DNA from: a virus
Length of the DNA stretch: 29,076 bases
Strand: one strand, 5' to 3'
IMG/VR virus record: IMGVR_UViG_3300025712_000025
Span: 1 to 29,076 of that record
Part shown: positions 1-7,290 of the stretch, one piece after another
Numbering within the stretch: position 1 is the stretch's first letter
Layout: every line of letters begins with the position of its first letter
The notes under the pieces: generated by a model
The model's database searches: none
The model's input: only the letters and a program-made list of their open reading frames with translations
What the model was told of the DNA's origin: nothing
Translations under genes and position numbers: made by a program

Positions 1-523
1 AAGTTTCTGTAGTTGCCATACGGTCTACAAAAGGCATTTCTTCATCAGAGAAAAGTTGCGCGGCCTCAAAATCATTCATTGCAGTTTTGAAATAGATATT
101 CAACCTATCAATAAATGCCATGTCTGCGAGGTTTTTGTTACCAATTCCAAAGAAATCTTCATCCATCAATTCTTTATAGGCACGAAAGAATGGTCCTTTC
201 AAGCCAGGGAATCGACGTTTAACTGAGCGTTCGATACGGGCATCCTCAGTAACATTGATAAAAGGCATACAAGAGCGAGAAATCGCCTCTTCTAAAACTT
301 CTGGTTCGCATGGTGTATCTAATGCGTGACCGACTTCATGTCCCATAAAAAGGTCATACATGTCATTTGACATTTCTTTCCAGATTGGAACAGTCAAAAT
401 ACGGCGCACCATGTCGAAGCTTGCCGTGTTGACTTTCTTATGTTGGATTGTAATGTTCTCTTCGGCCATAAGCTTGGCGAGAAGAGATTTTGAGTTTTTG
501 GTATGTAGTATATTATTTGACAT
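1..523 (-). CDS. Putative zinc metallopeptidase-like protein (CobT/VWA-type phage protein), 3' end cut off
   Basis: An open frame runs from ATG at 523 to the window edge with no stop, giving 174 codons of a longer protein. I read it by hand on the minus strand. Residues 61-67 read GHEVGHA, a zincin HExxH motif (His62, Glu63, His66), followed by an acidic NVTEDARIE segment at 90-98 that could supply a further ligand. Phages related to cyanophages carry a conserved peptidase/VWA-type protein, often paired with a CobS-like AAA+ protein; I infer this is that family, but the VWA part would lie outside the window. The start is supported by GGAGA seven bases upstream and by a sigma70-type promoter in the preceding gap. 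The function is unknown; maturation of a phage or host protein and a chelatase-like ATPase complex are both possible. Confidence 0.7.
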   Translation of the reverse strand, partial: MSNNILHTKNSKSLLAKLMAEENITIQHKKVNTASFDMVRRILTVPIWKEMSNDMYDLFMGHEVGHALDTPCEPEVLEEAISRSCMPFINVTEDARIERSVKRRFPGLKGPFFRAYKELMDEDFFGIGNKNLADMAFIDRLNIYFKTAMNDFEAAQLFSDEEMPFVDRMATTET

Positions 524-560
524 CGGTATCTCCGCGAATCATTTCATCTAACTTACTTAT

Positions 561-589
561 ACAGTACCACAGCTGAACATTAATGTCAA
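561..589 (-). promoter_or_regulatory. Sigma70-type promoter for the metallopeptidase-like gene
   Basis: On the minus strand there is a perfect TTGACA (589-584), a 17-base spacer and TACTGT (566-561), in the 71-base gap before the start at 523. The -35 is consensus; the -10 matches only at the TA...T positions. Its likeness to three other leftward promoters in this window supports it. Confidence 0.55.
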
Positions 590-594
590 GGGGC

Positions 595-1971
595 TTAGAG
601 ATCTTTTTTATGCAATTTTATCCAAGGATGGATATATTCATATATCGGTTCATCATTTCCCACGTCATAGATATTCGGGTGTTTCAACAGGGCCCTACGA
701 TAAGGCGACCATTTAATACCCCTACCCCAACCAAGTTCAGATATAATTTGTGCTTTCGACATAACCTTATTAGATTGAATCATTGCGACTATATCTTGTA
801 GCTTTGGAGTGTTACGCATAGTTTTTTGTCGAGATAAGAGATCATTCATATATGAGTTCATTTCGACAATTTTATCTTTATAGATAAGATTTTCCCGAAT
901 ACAGTCCAAGGCCTGTTCTGCTTGTTCATTTCTAAAATCTGGATTATCCAGATAGGTATTCATAAGCATCAAAGCTTCATCATCATTCTTGAAAAAATCA
1001 CCTTTATCGTTGAGTTCGTGATAATATGTATCATCATACATGATGTAGGGCACGCCATTCATCATGCCGTCTGTCATTGCGACTGACCACCCGCCATATT
1101 TTTGTTTCGGTGAAAATCCCATATAACATTTTTTTAATTCATCATAATACCAGCGTTTATCGCCCTTTGTAGTTATAACATAATCTTTGTCAGATTCCGC
1201 CAATAATGGAATCCACACTTTAAAATCTTGTCGTAATTTCCACAGTTTATCACACACAGCAATAAACTGTTTAAAATGTTTATATGTGTCGGGACGGTGA
1301 TTAAAAACAATAATTTTTTCAGGCGATTCATTTATATCTTCTACAATGTCAGAAATATTGACTCCTAGATGTTGGACAGTTAATATTTCATTGAGAGTAG
1401 AAATAGTTTTGGGTCCGACAGTTTCACTTGCTTGTTTAATCACCATATCTTTCTGATGTTGTGTATTTAGATAACAACGATCATATTCCAACAGACCAGT
1501 GATATTTTGTAAAAAACTATCCTTAGGCCAAGCGACAACCTCCTTCAGATCGAACCAGTGACTATAACCAAACACCGGAGGCATATGGTGTGTGATATTA
1601 TACATGGTATTCAGCAACTGATGGGTATGCTCTGGTAAATGTGACATTATAAGGTCAAAGTCGAGTCTTTTGGATAATAGTTTTTTCATCACATCAACAC
1701 GAAAATTACTTCTCATAGTTGGCGGATATGTTTCAAACTCTGTATACCATTGTGTCACGTTCTCAAATTGTAGGGATGGAACAGGACAAGGCAAAATCAT
1801 ATAAAACCACAAATCGCTGCGAATCTCATTCAACAATTTTATTTGGTTTTTGACGACCTGTATATAACTATCCTTTTCCAGATCTCGCTGGAACGTGATA
1901 TTAGGGTAAATTAATACCCTAATAGTTGACTGCAATGTTTTATTAACATTGTCTAGGTCGAATAAGTTCAT
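595..1971 (-). CDS. GT-B-like glycosyltransferase with winged-helix-like C-terminus
   Basis: A 458-residue protein. The second half resembles the donor-binding half of GT-B glycosyltransferases: a strand plus IVFNHRPDTYKHF at 221-233, then FSPKQKYGGWSVAMTDGMM at 286-304 followed by NGVPYI, which matches the family pattern of an acidic or Ser/Thr cluster, an exposed helix and a GVPxI strand. The C-terminal part (about 385-458) is separate; SKAQIISELGWGRGIKW at 405-421 followed by PYRRALLKHPNIYD looks like a helix-turn-helix or winged helix. The start codon follows the stop of the GIY-YIG/ParB gene directly (TAAATG), so the two are probably co-transcribed. It might transfer sugar to modified DNA bases, which the DNA-binding-like tail would suit, or to a surface polymer. 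The sugar donor cannot be read from sequence. Confidence 0.65.
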   Translation of the reverse strand: MNLFDLDNVNKTLQSTIRVLIYPNITFQRDLEKDSYIQVVKNQIKLLNEIRSDLWFYMILPCPVPSLQFENVTQWYTEFETYPPTMRSNFRVDVMKKLLSKRLDFDLIMSHLPEHTHQLLNTMYNITHHMPPVFGYSHWFDLKEVVAWPKDSFLQNITGLLEYDRCYLNTQHQKDMVIKQASETVGPKTISTLNEILTVQHLGVNISDIVEDINESPEKIIVFNHRPDTYKHFKQFIAVCDKLWKLRQDFKVWIPLLAESDKDYVITTKGDKRWYYDELKKCYMGFSPKQKYGGWSVAMTDGMMNGVPYIMYDDTYYHELNDKGDFFKNDDEALMLMNTYLDNPDFRNEQAEQALDCIRENLIYKDKIVEMNSYMNDLLSRQKTMRNTPKLQDIVAMIQSNKVMSKAQIISELGWGRGIKWSPYRRALLKHPNIYDVGNDEPIYEYIHPWIKLHKKDL

Positions 1972-3228
1972 TTATACGACCGGTTCTTCTTCGTTATAAT
2001 TCTTTTTTGAGATATCGTCCATCCACATATCCATCTCAACGAATTCAATATTAATATTAAACCGACTACAAATATTCAACCAGTAGGGTTGGATTTGTGT
2101 TTTCCACTTTTTTGATTGGGATACGGACGGGTGGTGAATAACAATTGAACATCTGTTACAATTTGTAGCAGCCATATGTTCAAGAGGTCTTTCCAGACGA
2201 AAGGCACCAGATGACATGTATACAGAGCACTGGCTAATATGCGGTTGATTTAAAGAATTAACTTTTGATGTCAAACTACGATCATGTGGGCTAGATTTGT
2301 AGTTTATAAACAAACGTCCACTAGAAGCAAGCGCTTCTTCTGTTGCAATAATTTGTTCTGCTTTGGCCAAGATAGTTTTCACCTGACCTTTTGTAAACCC
2401 AAACGCTTTTAGTGCGTTTACATTTGACACTGCTTTGAGAGGAACTTTTTTCGCCGCAGTGGCAAGAACGTATTTTACCGCATCCGATTCATTCATTTCT
2501 TTTTTGGTAATCTTTGCTTTTTTGTTACGCAAGTTACCGATACAACGCAACTCTTCATCTGTAAGTTCACAGTGAACAGCATATGGAATACGAATTACTG
2601 GAATATCTACAGCGTGTTTTGACTTACTAGCAGCGTAAACTGTGTGATTGCCATCGCCGCGGATATCTTCTCCGTTTTCACCACGTCCCTCCCATACTAG
2701 TACGGGAGTACAAAGAGCGGTACATCCTCGTGCATCATCAATTTTCTGTTTGATGGTACGTTGTAATTCTGGGTCATGTTGGAAGCGAACCTGTAGTGCC
2801 GTCATTTCAACATGAAGACTTAGATCTTCAACCGTTGTAGGAAAGACACCCTCATCAATCTGCTGGTCGATAAACTCACATTGACCAACATCTGGTTCTA
2901 TGAATTGAGGAAACCCATTTGATTTGTTATAGTAAAGTGAGTTTTTCCTAGCATCTACTTTTTTCAACATACGATGTTCAGTATTTTGCATTTCAATATA
3001 ATCACCATATTCAAGAACCTCAAATTTCAATTGAGATTTTGAGTTAGAGAATACCTTTTGAAATTCTGAATTTTTCGATGAATGATTATAATCATCGTCC
3101 ACAGCACCTTTGTGGATTCCTATATACACTTTTGGAGCTTTGCCGGGCGTTAAGTTTGTAAACTTATAAAGATACGCCTCATATTGGGCAGGGGGGGTTG
3201 CGATTACTTGTTCTACGATATTTGACAT
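1972..3228 (-). CDS. GIY-YIG nuclease-like domain fused to a ParB-like domain
   Basis: The frame stays open to a TTG at 3246, but that TTG precedes AAAAGGAGA, a strong ribosome binding site for ATG at 3228, which I take as the start (418 residues). Residues 17-105 look like a GIY-YIG domain: YLYKF at 19-23, YIG at 35-37, an EHRMLKK helix near 84-90 and YYNKSNG at 99-105. Residues about 130-250 look like a ParB/sulfiredoxin-type domain: a TPVLVWEGRG strand at 174-183, then GDGNHTVYAA at 191-200 in place of the family's G-x-HR loop, and a helical part after it. The last 110 residues are unrecognised. GIY-YIG proteins cut DNA, and ParB-like folds bind DNA or act as nucleases or CTPases. It could be a homing-like or modification-directed nuclease. 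The catalytic Arg of GIY-YIG is not obvious. Confidence 0.6.
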   Translation of the reverse strand: MSNIVEQVIATPPAQYEAYLYKFTNLTPGKAPKVYIGIHKGAVDDDYNHSSKNSEFQKVFSNSKSQLKFEVLEYGDYIEMQNTEHRMLKKVDARKNSLYYNKSNGFPQFIEPDVGQCEFIDQQIDEGVFPTTVEDLSLHVEMTALQVRFQHDPELQRTIKQKIDDARGCTALCTPVLVWEGRGENGEDIRGDGNHTVYAASKSKHAVDIPVIRIPYAVHCELTDEELRCIGNLRNKKAKITKKEMNESDAVKYVLATAAKKVPLKAVSNVNALKAFGFTKGQVKTILAKAEQIIATEEALASSGRLFINYKSSPHDRSLTSKVNSLNQPHISQCSVYMSSGAFRLERPLEHMAATNCNRCSIVIHHPSVSQSKKWKTQIQPYWLNICSRFNINIEFVEMDMWMDDISKKNYNEEEPVV

Positions 3229-3301
3229 TTCTGTCTCCTTTTTCAAAACATTAGTTTCCTAGAGCATACAAACCACAAGGACAACTAAGTTCGGTTAAGT
3301 G

Positions 3302-3324
3302 AAAGAATCAACCATTGATTCTTT
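3302..3324 (-). other. Perfect 10-bp inverted repeat in the 5' leader of the GIY-YIG/ParB gene
   Basis: The ten bases at 3302-3311 and 3315-3324 are exact reverse complements around a 3-base loop. The repeat begins about five bases after the transcription start expected from the 3336-3365 promoter. No long U-run follows on the minus strand, so a classical terminator is unlikely. A 5' stabilising hairpin or an operator is more likely. Confidence 0.5.
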
Positions 3325-3335
3325 ATCACTATTAC

Positions 3336-3365
3336 ATTATCTCACATATAGTGGCCATTTGTCAA
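3336..3365 (-). promoter_or_regulatory. Sigma70-type promoter for the GIY-YIG/ParB and glycosyltransferase genes
   Basis: Minus-strand TTGACA (3365-3360), an 18-base spacer and GATAAT (3341-3336). The -35 overlaps the stop codon of the cytidylyltransferase gene. It starts a roughly 100-base leader containing the perfect hairpin at 3302-3324. Confidence 0.6.
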
Positions 3366-3766
3366 TAGGGTTTTTCATTTTCTTCAATTCTTTTTCTCAG
3401 TCCAGAAGATGAAAAGGAATGTTGTCTGCTGGTATATTGTACTTCTATTGGCAGATCACTACCTGTAAAATCTCTGTCTCTATAATCTTCGCCGACAAAT
3501 CGAATGTCGATATGTTGAGATTTCAATAAGTCGATTAAACTCTCTTCTGTGTCATATGGAATAATATTATCAATATATTTGACTGCATCGAGTTGTACAA
3601 ATCTTTCATAAACCGATTGTATGGGTTTATTTTTTTCTGGTCGGTCTATGGTAGGGTCAGTCTGCAAGCCGACTATTAAATAGTCGCACCGACTGCGAGA
3701 TTCTTCTAACATGACTATATGCCCGGCATGTAGCAAATCAAATGCGCCGCAAGTAAAACCTATCAT
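3362..3766 (-). CDS. Cytidylyltransferase-family nucleotidyltransferase (TagD-like)
   Basis: A 134-residue protein, the usual size for single-domain glycerol-3-phosphate cytidylyltransferases. The N-terminus reads GFTCGAFDLLHAGH, containing the HxGH nucleotide-binding motif at 13-16. The C-terminal SSSGLRKRI near 120-128 stands where the family has its ISTTxI-type motif. Such enzymes join CTP (sometimes ATP) to a phosphorylated alditol, aminoalcohol or sugar, releasing pyrophosphate. The start overlaps the stop of the DruA-like gene (ATGA), so both are probably translated together. A CDP-activated group could feed the nearby glycosyltransferase or a surface/DNA modification, but the substrate is not evident. 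A FAD-synthetase-like or ADP-transferring relative is the main alternative. Confidence 0.75.
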   Translation of the reverse strand: MIGFTCGAFDLLHAGHIVMLEESRSRCDYLIVGLQTDPTIDRPEKNKPIQSVYERFVQLDAVKYIDNIIPYDTEESLIDLLKSQHIDIRFVGEDYRDRDFTGSDLPIEVQYTSRQHSFSSSGLRKRIEENEKPY

Positions 3767-4887
3767 CGGATAATATCAATCTTATTCATGCTATCCTGAT
3801 TCCATACCTCTAATTCTCTGCGAAGTCTATTCTCTGATACCATTTTTGCATATCGTTTACTAGCCATTTTTTTCCACCATTTTACAATATTTTCCATTTC
3901 AAATCTGTCATAATTAGGTGCTTTTATAAGAGTATCAGTTTTCCCCAACAACACATCTTTAGCATTAGAATAACCATATTCGCCCATATAAAAGCGTTTC
4001 TGTGTAGTTACGTCACCCGCTTCATTCATTTTTTCAACAAATTTTGTATATAACTCTGGATTATTTTGTTTTAAACTTGCTTTGATTACTCCCACTATTT
4101 TTGTTTGAGTTTTGAGTTTTCGACTTGAAGCACCAGCATGTATTAAATCTTCGCCATTATTTCTTTCGACAAACCAATCTCTCATTTCAAAGTAAATATC
4201 TTCTCCAAGCGTCAATAGGAATTTGGACTGCGTATCACCTTTATATCGAAGGTATGGCTTCATGCCGTCATACATTGACGCTCCTTTGATATTTCCATAT
4301 AAACTGGTCGTTTCAAACAAACAGAATTTTGTGTTGTATTTTTCATCCAACATTCTTCGCATATCACTAGAGCAACAAACAGCTGCAAGTAATTTTCCAC
4401 CCAAATAATTAAATCCAAATGGTTGTACTGGAACTATATTAAATCCCATTATGGCACGCTTGTTAAAAATATCCAAATCAGGCACACCTTCCAAATAATC
4501 ATTTCTTGGTTTAGAATTTATCAATGGGCTACCATATCTAGCAAATCCAACAATAGTATTTGTTGTCGTTTCTTTTAGCATAAACTTGAGCGTTTTGCCA
4601 GGATTTTCGTCAGGGCTGAAAGATGCCGTTTTTTCCAATAATGTATTGAACAATTTGAGTTGTTCCTTACCGCTGCATGACACAACTTGAAATTTCATAT
4701 CTTCTGGATGCAAGTCAAAATTCTGGAAAAGGTCATCCTCCATACTAAATCCAAACATAGGGGCGGGAATATTTTTCACTCTTTCAATTTTTCTGGCACG
4801 AAAGTAGTCATCTATCCGTCCAAAATCTTTGAAATAATTCATAAGTTTTTCTGCGGCCCATATAGAATCTGTTTCGTCTAGTATCAT
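3763..4887 (-). CDS. DUF4338 / Druantia DruA-like protein
   Basis: A 374-residue protein. The central region (about 145-200) has the pattern I associate with phage DUF4338 proteins: IVPVQPFGFNYLGGKLLA at 151-168, a helix ending in the DEKY at 181-184, and ETTSLYGN at 192-199. Just before it, TIVGFARYGSPL at 111-122 fits the family's hydrophobic strand. DUF4338 is the domain of DruA in the bacterial Druantia anti-phage system; its biochemical role is not established to my knowledge. The gene has its own TTGACA/TATACT promoter and overlaps the cytidylyltransferase by four bases. No DruE-like helicase is visible, so this is not a complete defence system. It may be a phage anti-restriction, DNA-modifying or inter-phage competition factor. 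The family call rests on remembered motifs. Confidence 0.55.
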   Translation of the reverse strand: MILDETDSIWAAEKLMNYFKDFGRIDDYFRARKIERVKNIPAPMFGFSMEDDLFQNFDLHPEDMKFQVVSCSGKEQLKLFNTLLEKTASFSPDENPGKTLKFMLKETTTNTIVGFARYGSPLINSKPRNDYLEGVPDLDIFNKRAIMGFNIVPVQPFGFNYLGGKLLAAVCCSSDMRRMLDEKYNTKFCLFETTSLYGNIKGASMYDGMKPYLRYKGDTQSKFLLTLGEDIYFEMRDWFVERNNGEDLIHAGASSRKLKTQTKIVGVIKASLKQNNPELYTKFVEKMNEAGDVTTQKRFYMGEYGYSNAKDVLLGKTDTLIKAPNYDRFEMENIVKWWKKMASKRYAKMVSENRLRRELEVWNQDSMNKIDIIR

Positions 4888-4915
4888 TTTATTCTCACAA
4901 TTTCAATAAGTATTA

Positions 4916-4944
4916 AGTATATCACATTTGTCATTCTATGTCAA
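4916..4944 (-). promoter_or_regulatory. Sigma70-type promoter for the DruA-like/cytidylyltransferase pair
   Basis: Minus-strand TTGACA (4944-4939), exactly 17 bases, then TATACT (4921-4916). The -35 is made by the last codons of the upstream methyltransferase gene (ATG TTG ACA TAG). The start codon at 4887 lies about 20-25 bases after the expected transcription start. Confidence 0.7.
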
Positions 4945-5574
4945 CATTTTTCCAATATTCTCTTCATGTATTCTTTCCTGAGATAATTTGAAATATTCCT
5001 CATTGATTTCAGATCCAACATATTTTCTGTCCGTCCTGATAGCAGCCGCTGCGGTTGTGCCAGATCCCATGAAAGGATCATAAACCACATCACCTTCGAC
5101 CGTATAATTCAATACACATTTGATAACTGCATCTATCGCCATGCCATAAGCATATTTTTTATATTTTTCGTTGTCATGTATCCACACATCGGGTTTGAAT
5201 GATTTTTCTAAATTTTGTTTGGTCTTACCCTTACCAAATGTCAAAACATTCGCATAAGTTGGACGCCAGCCATCAATTTTTAAAGTTTTTACCCATATCT
5301 TGTGTGCTTTTAATTGATACCCTATAGATTCCATTGTCGTGACTATGAGACTACTTTTTGATACTATTCCTCCACCAAACTTTCGGTCTGTGACCGAGGC
5401 AGTAATAAGATTTTTTGTAGGATTCATTCTATCAAAGAGCTCTTTTAAAAATTCCTGATATACTTCTGGTTTGGAAGGATCTGTCCCTATCTCCTCAAAG
5501 TCGGGCGGAGAAGTAAATACATAATCATATTTCAAGTCATCTATCACATTTCTATAATCATCATGATAAATCAT
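4936..5574 (-). CDS. DNA methyltransferase, N4-cytosine/N6-adenine type
   Basis: A 212-residue protein with the two hallmark motifs of amino-methyltransferases in the beta-class order, catalytic motif first. VFTSPPDFEE at 19-28 contains the TSPP form of motif IV. YDPFMGSGTTAAAA at 165-178 is SAM-binding motif I, followed by KYVGSEINEEYF with the acidic residue that contacts the SAM ribose. It would methylate the exocyclic amine of cytosine or adenine at a short site. At 212 residues it is compact, with little room for a target-recognition domain between the motifs. It starts within the stop of gp46 (ATGA). There is no matching restriction enzyme, so it is an orphan, probably protecting phage DNA or acting in regulation. 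TSPP occurs in both m4C and m6A enzymes, so the base is undecided. Confidence 0.85.
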   Translation of the reverse strand: MIYHDDYRNVIDDLKYDYVFTSPPDFEEIGTDPSKPEVYQEFLKELFDRMNPTKNLITASVTDRKFGGGIVSKSSLIVTTMESIGYQLKAHKIWVKTLKIDGWRPTYANVLTFGKGKTKQNLEKSFKPDVWIHDNEKYKKYAYGMAIDAVIKCVLNYTVEGDVVYDPFMGSGTTAAAAIRTDRKYVGSEINEEYFKLSQERIHEENIGKMLT

Positions 5575-7289
5575 ACTGTCTCTGTCCTTCTACTAAAATT
5601 CTTTACTTTTTCGAATCGTAAGACATCTTGGAATTTATCAAAAAGAACATCGCCCTTATGAGAAATTACAAACACATTATTTCCACCTAGAGCATTCAAC
5701 AGTTTCAAAAATTCATCTGTGCCGGTTGCGTCCAGACTACTATCGAATACCTCATCAAGAATTAACAGGTTTGTATTGACACTGTTTTTCATTTTCGCGA
5801 TCTCGCGCCATGTGAATAGTAATGCAAGATCAACTCGCATTTTCTCACCTTCTGAGAATGAGGCATAAGTAAATCCTTCGCGGCCTCTGGACTTGATATT
5901 TTCTGAAAACTTTTCGTCCATAGTGAAATTAACATAAAAGTCCATTTCCTGTAGATATTTGTTTATCAATTTATTCATAATCGGCAAGTAATATTTCACG
6001 ATAGAAGTTTTGACACCAGAATCTTTTAGAAACTGAGATGCGACCACATAATAGTTTTTTGTGTCTGTCAAATCACTACGTTCATTATCCAATTCTTTGA
6101 GAGTTTTTCTCAAGGCCTTCAACTCTTTTTCCAGAGTTTTTACATTTCCCTGATCGCTCTCTGCGACCTCTATTTCACTTTCAAATTCTTCAATATTCTT
6201 TTGGATAAATTCGCCTTTATTTGTATTCTGGTCAATAACGCTTCTAAGAGATAGTATTTGATTTTTTTTAGTTTCTATTACACTTATGCGTGTATTTACT
6301 GTGTCGATTTCTTGTGCAATGGAAACCAAGGCGTTTTCTATTTCTAGTTTTTTGTTGTCCTTTTCAGAAACAATACTATTTTTATGATCTGCATCTATTT
6401 CCTGTTTACAAGTTGAACAAACATCATTTGTTTCAAACCACCGAACTTCTGCATTAATCTTTGAAATATTATTTGAAAGTTGAGTCTCCAGCTTTTCAAA
6501 TTTTTTACGACTTTTTGTAATAGTTGTTTCATCAACTATTTCCTCAATCAATTCATCTCTTTCAATCGAAAGTTTTTTGTTAGTTTCTTTGAATGAAGAC
6601 TGTTCGGCCTTTTTTTCTTTGATCTTTTCTTTTAAAAGTTTGATAGAATTTTTCTTTGTATTTTTCGCCTCTTCAATAGTCCTATCTTGCAGCTCAATTT
6701 TGTAGTCCTGCAATTCGCGGTTTTTCTCATTTGTAAAAAGATTTTCTTTCAAGATAGAGGCCCTACCTTTAAGAATATCGTTCATAGAAGAAAAGATTTT
6801 AATGTCCAGAATGTCCTCGATGATATCTCGGCGGTCGTTTGCGCTCAATTGCATAAACGGCACGAATGTCGCACTCCCCAAAATCACGGTTTGCGTGAAA
6901 GATTTATAATTTAGTTTTAAGATATTTTCTTCAAGATATACCTGACTATCTCGAATCTTAGCATCCTGATCCAACATTTTGCCATTGATATAAATTTCAA
7001 AGATATTCGGTTTGATACCACGGCGAATTTGATAGTCGGTCTTGCCTATTTTAAAATCTATCTCTATAACACAATCTTTGCTATTCACCGAATTGACCAG
7101 TTGTGGTTTGTTAATCTTTCTAAAAGATTTTCCAAACAAACTAAATGTCAATGCGTCAAGTATAGTAGATTTGCCGGCGCCGTTTTCACCTACAATCAAT
7201 GTGGTCGGAGAATTATTTAATGATACTTCTGTAAAGTAATCACCAGTGGACAGAAAGTTTTTCCACCGGATTTTCTGAAATTCAATCAT
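5571..7289 (-). CDS. 46: gp46, recombination endonuclease subunit (Rad50/SbcC-like ATPase)
   Basis: A 572-residue protein, close to T4 gp46 (560). It pairs with gp47 to resect DNA ends for recombination-dependent replication and, in T4, for host DNA breakdown. Visible parts in order: Walker A GENGAGKST at 34-42; coiled coil rich in Lys/Glu from about 180; CSTC zinc hook at 291-294; second coiled coil to about 410; ABC signature FSEGEKMRVDLAL at 478-490; Walker B NLLILDE at 507-513 with the following FDSSLD D-loop. All ATPase motifs are intact. It begins two bases downstream of the preceding methyltransferase stop and its stop overlaps the next methyltransferase start, so it is translated as part of one operon with gp55 and gp47. 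Confidence 0.97.
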   Translation of the reverse strand: MIEFQKIRWKNFLSTGDYFTEVSLNNSPTTLIVGENGAGKSTILDALTFSLFGKSFRKINKPQLVNSVNSKDCVIEIDFKIGKTDYQIRRGIKPNIFEIYINGKMLDQDAKIRDSQVYLEENILKLNYKSFTQTVILGSATFVPFMQLSANDRRDIIEDILDIKIFSSMNDILKGRASILKENLFTNEKNRELQDYKIELQDRTIEEAKNTKKNSIKLLKEKIKEKKAEQSSFKETNKKLSIERDELIEEIVDETTITKSRKKFEKLETQLSNNISKINAEVRWFETNDVCSTCKQEIDADHKNSIVSEKDNKKLEIENALVSIAQEIDTVNTRISVIETKKNQILSLRSVIDQNTNKGEFIQKNIEEFESEIEVAESDQGNVKTLEKELKALRKTLKELDNERSDLTDTKNYYVVASQFLKDSGVKTSIVKYYLPIMNKLINKYLQEMDFYVNFTMDEKFSENIKSRGREGFTYASFSEGEKMRVDLALLFTWREIAKMKNSVNTNLLILDEVFDSSLDATGTDEFLKLLNALGGNNVFVISHKGDVLFDKFQDVLRFEKVKNFSRRTETV

Positions 7290-7290
7290 T

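Noticed and set aside
1970-1977. TATAAATG on the minus strand at the glycosyltransferase start
   Set aside because: Seven of eight late-promoter bases, but it is formed by the stop-start junction TATAAATG and would leave no leader.
3229-3246. TTG start at 3246 for the GIY-YIG/ParB gene
   Set aside because: The AAAAGGAGA that follows it is placed to serve ATG 3228, so the extra six codons are probably leader.
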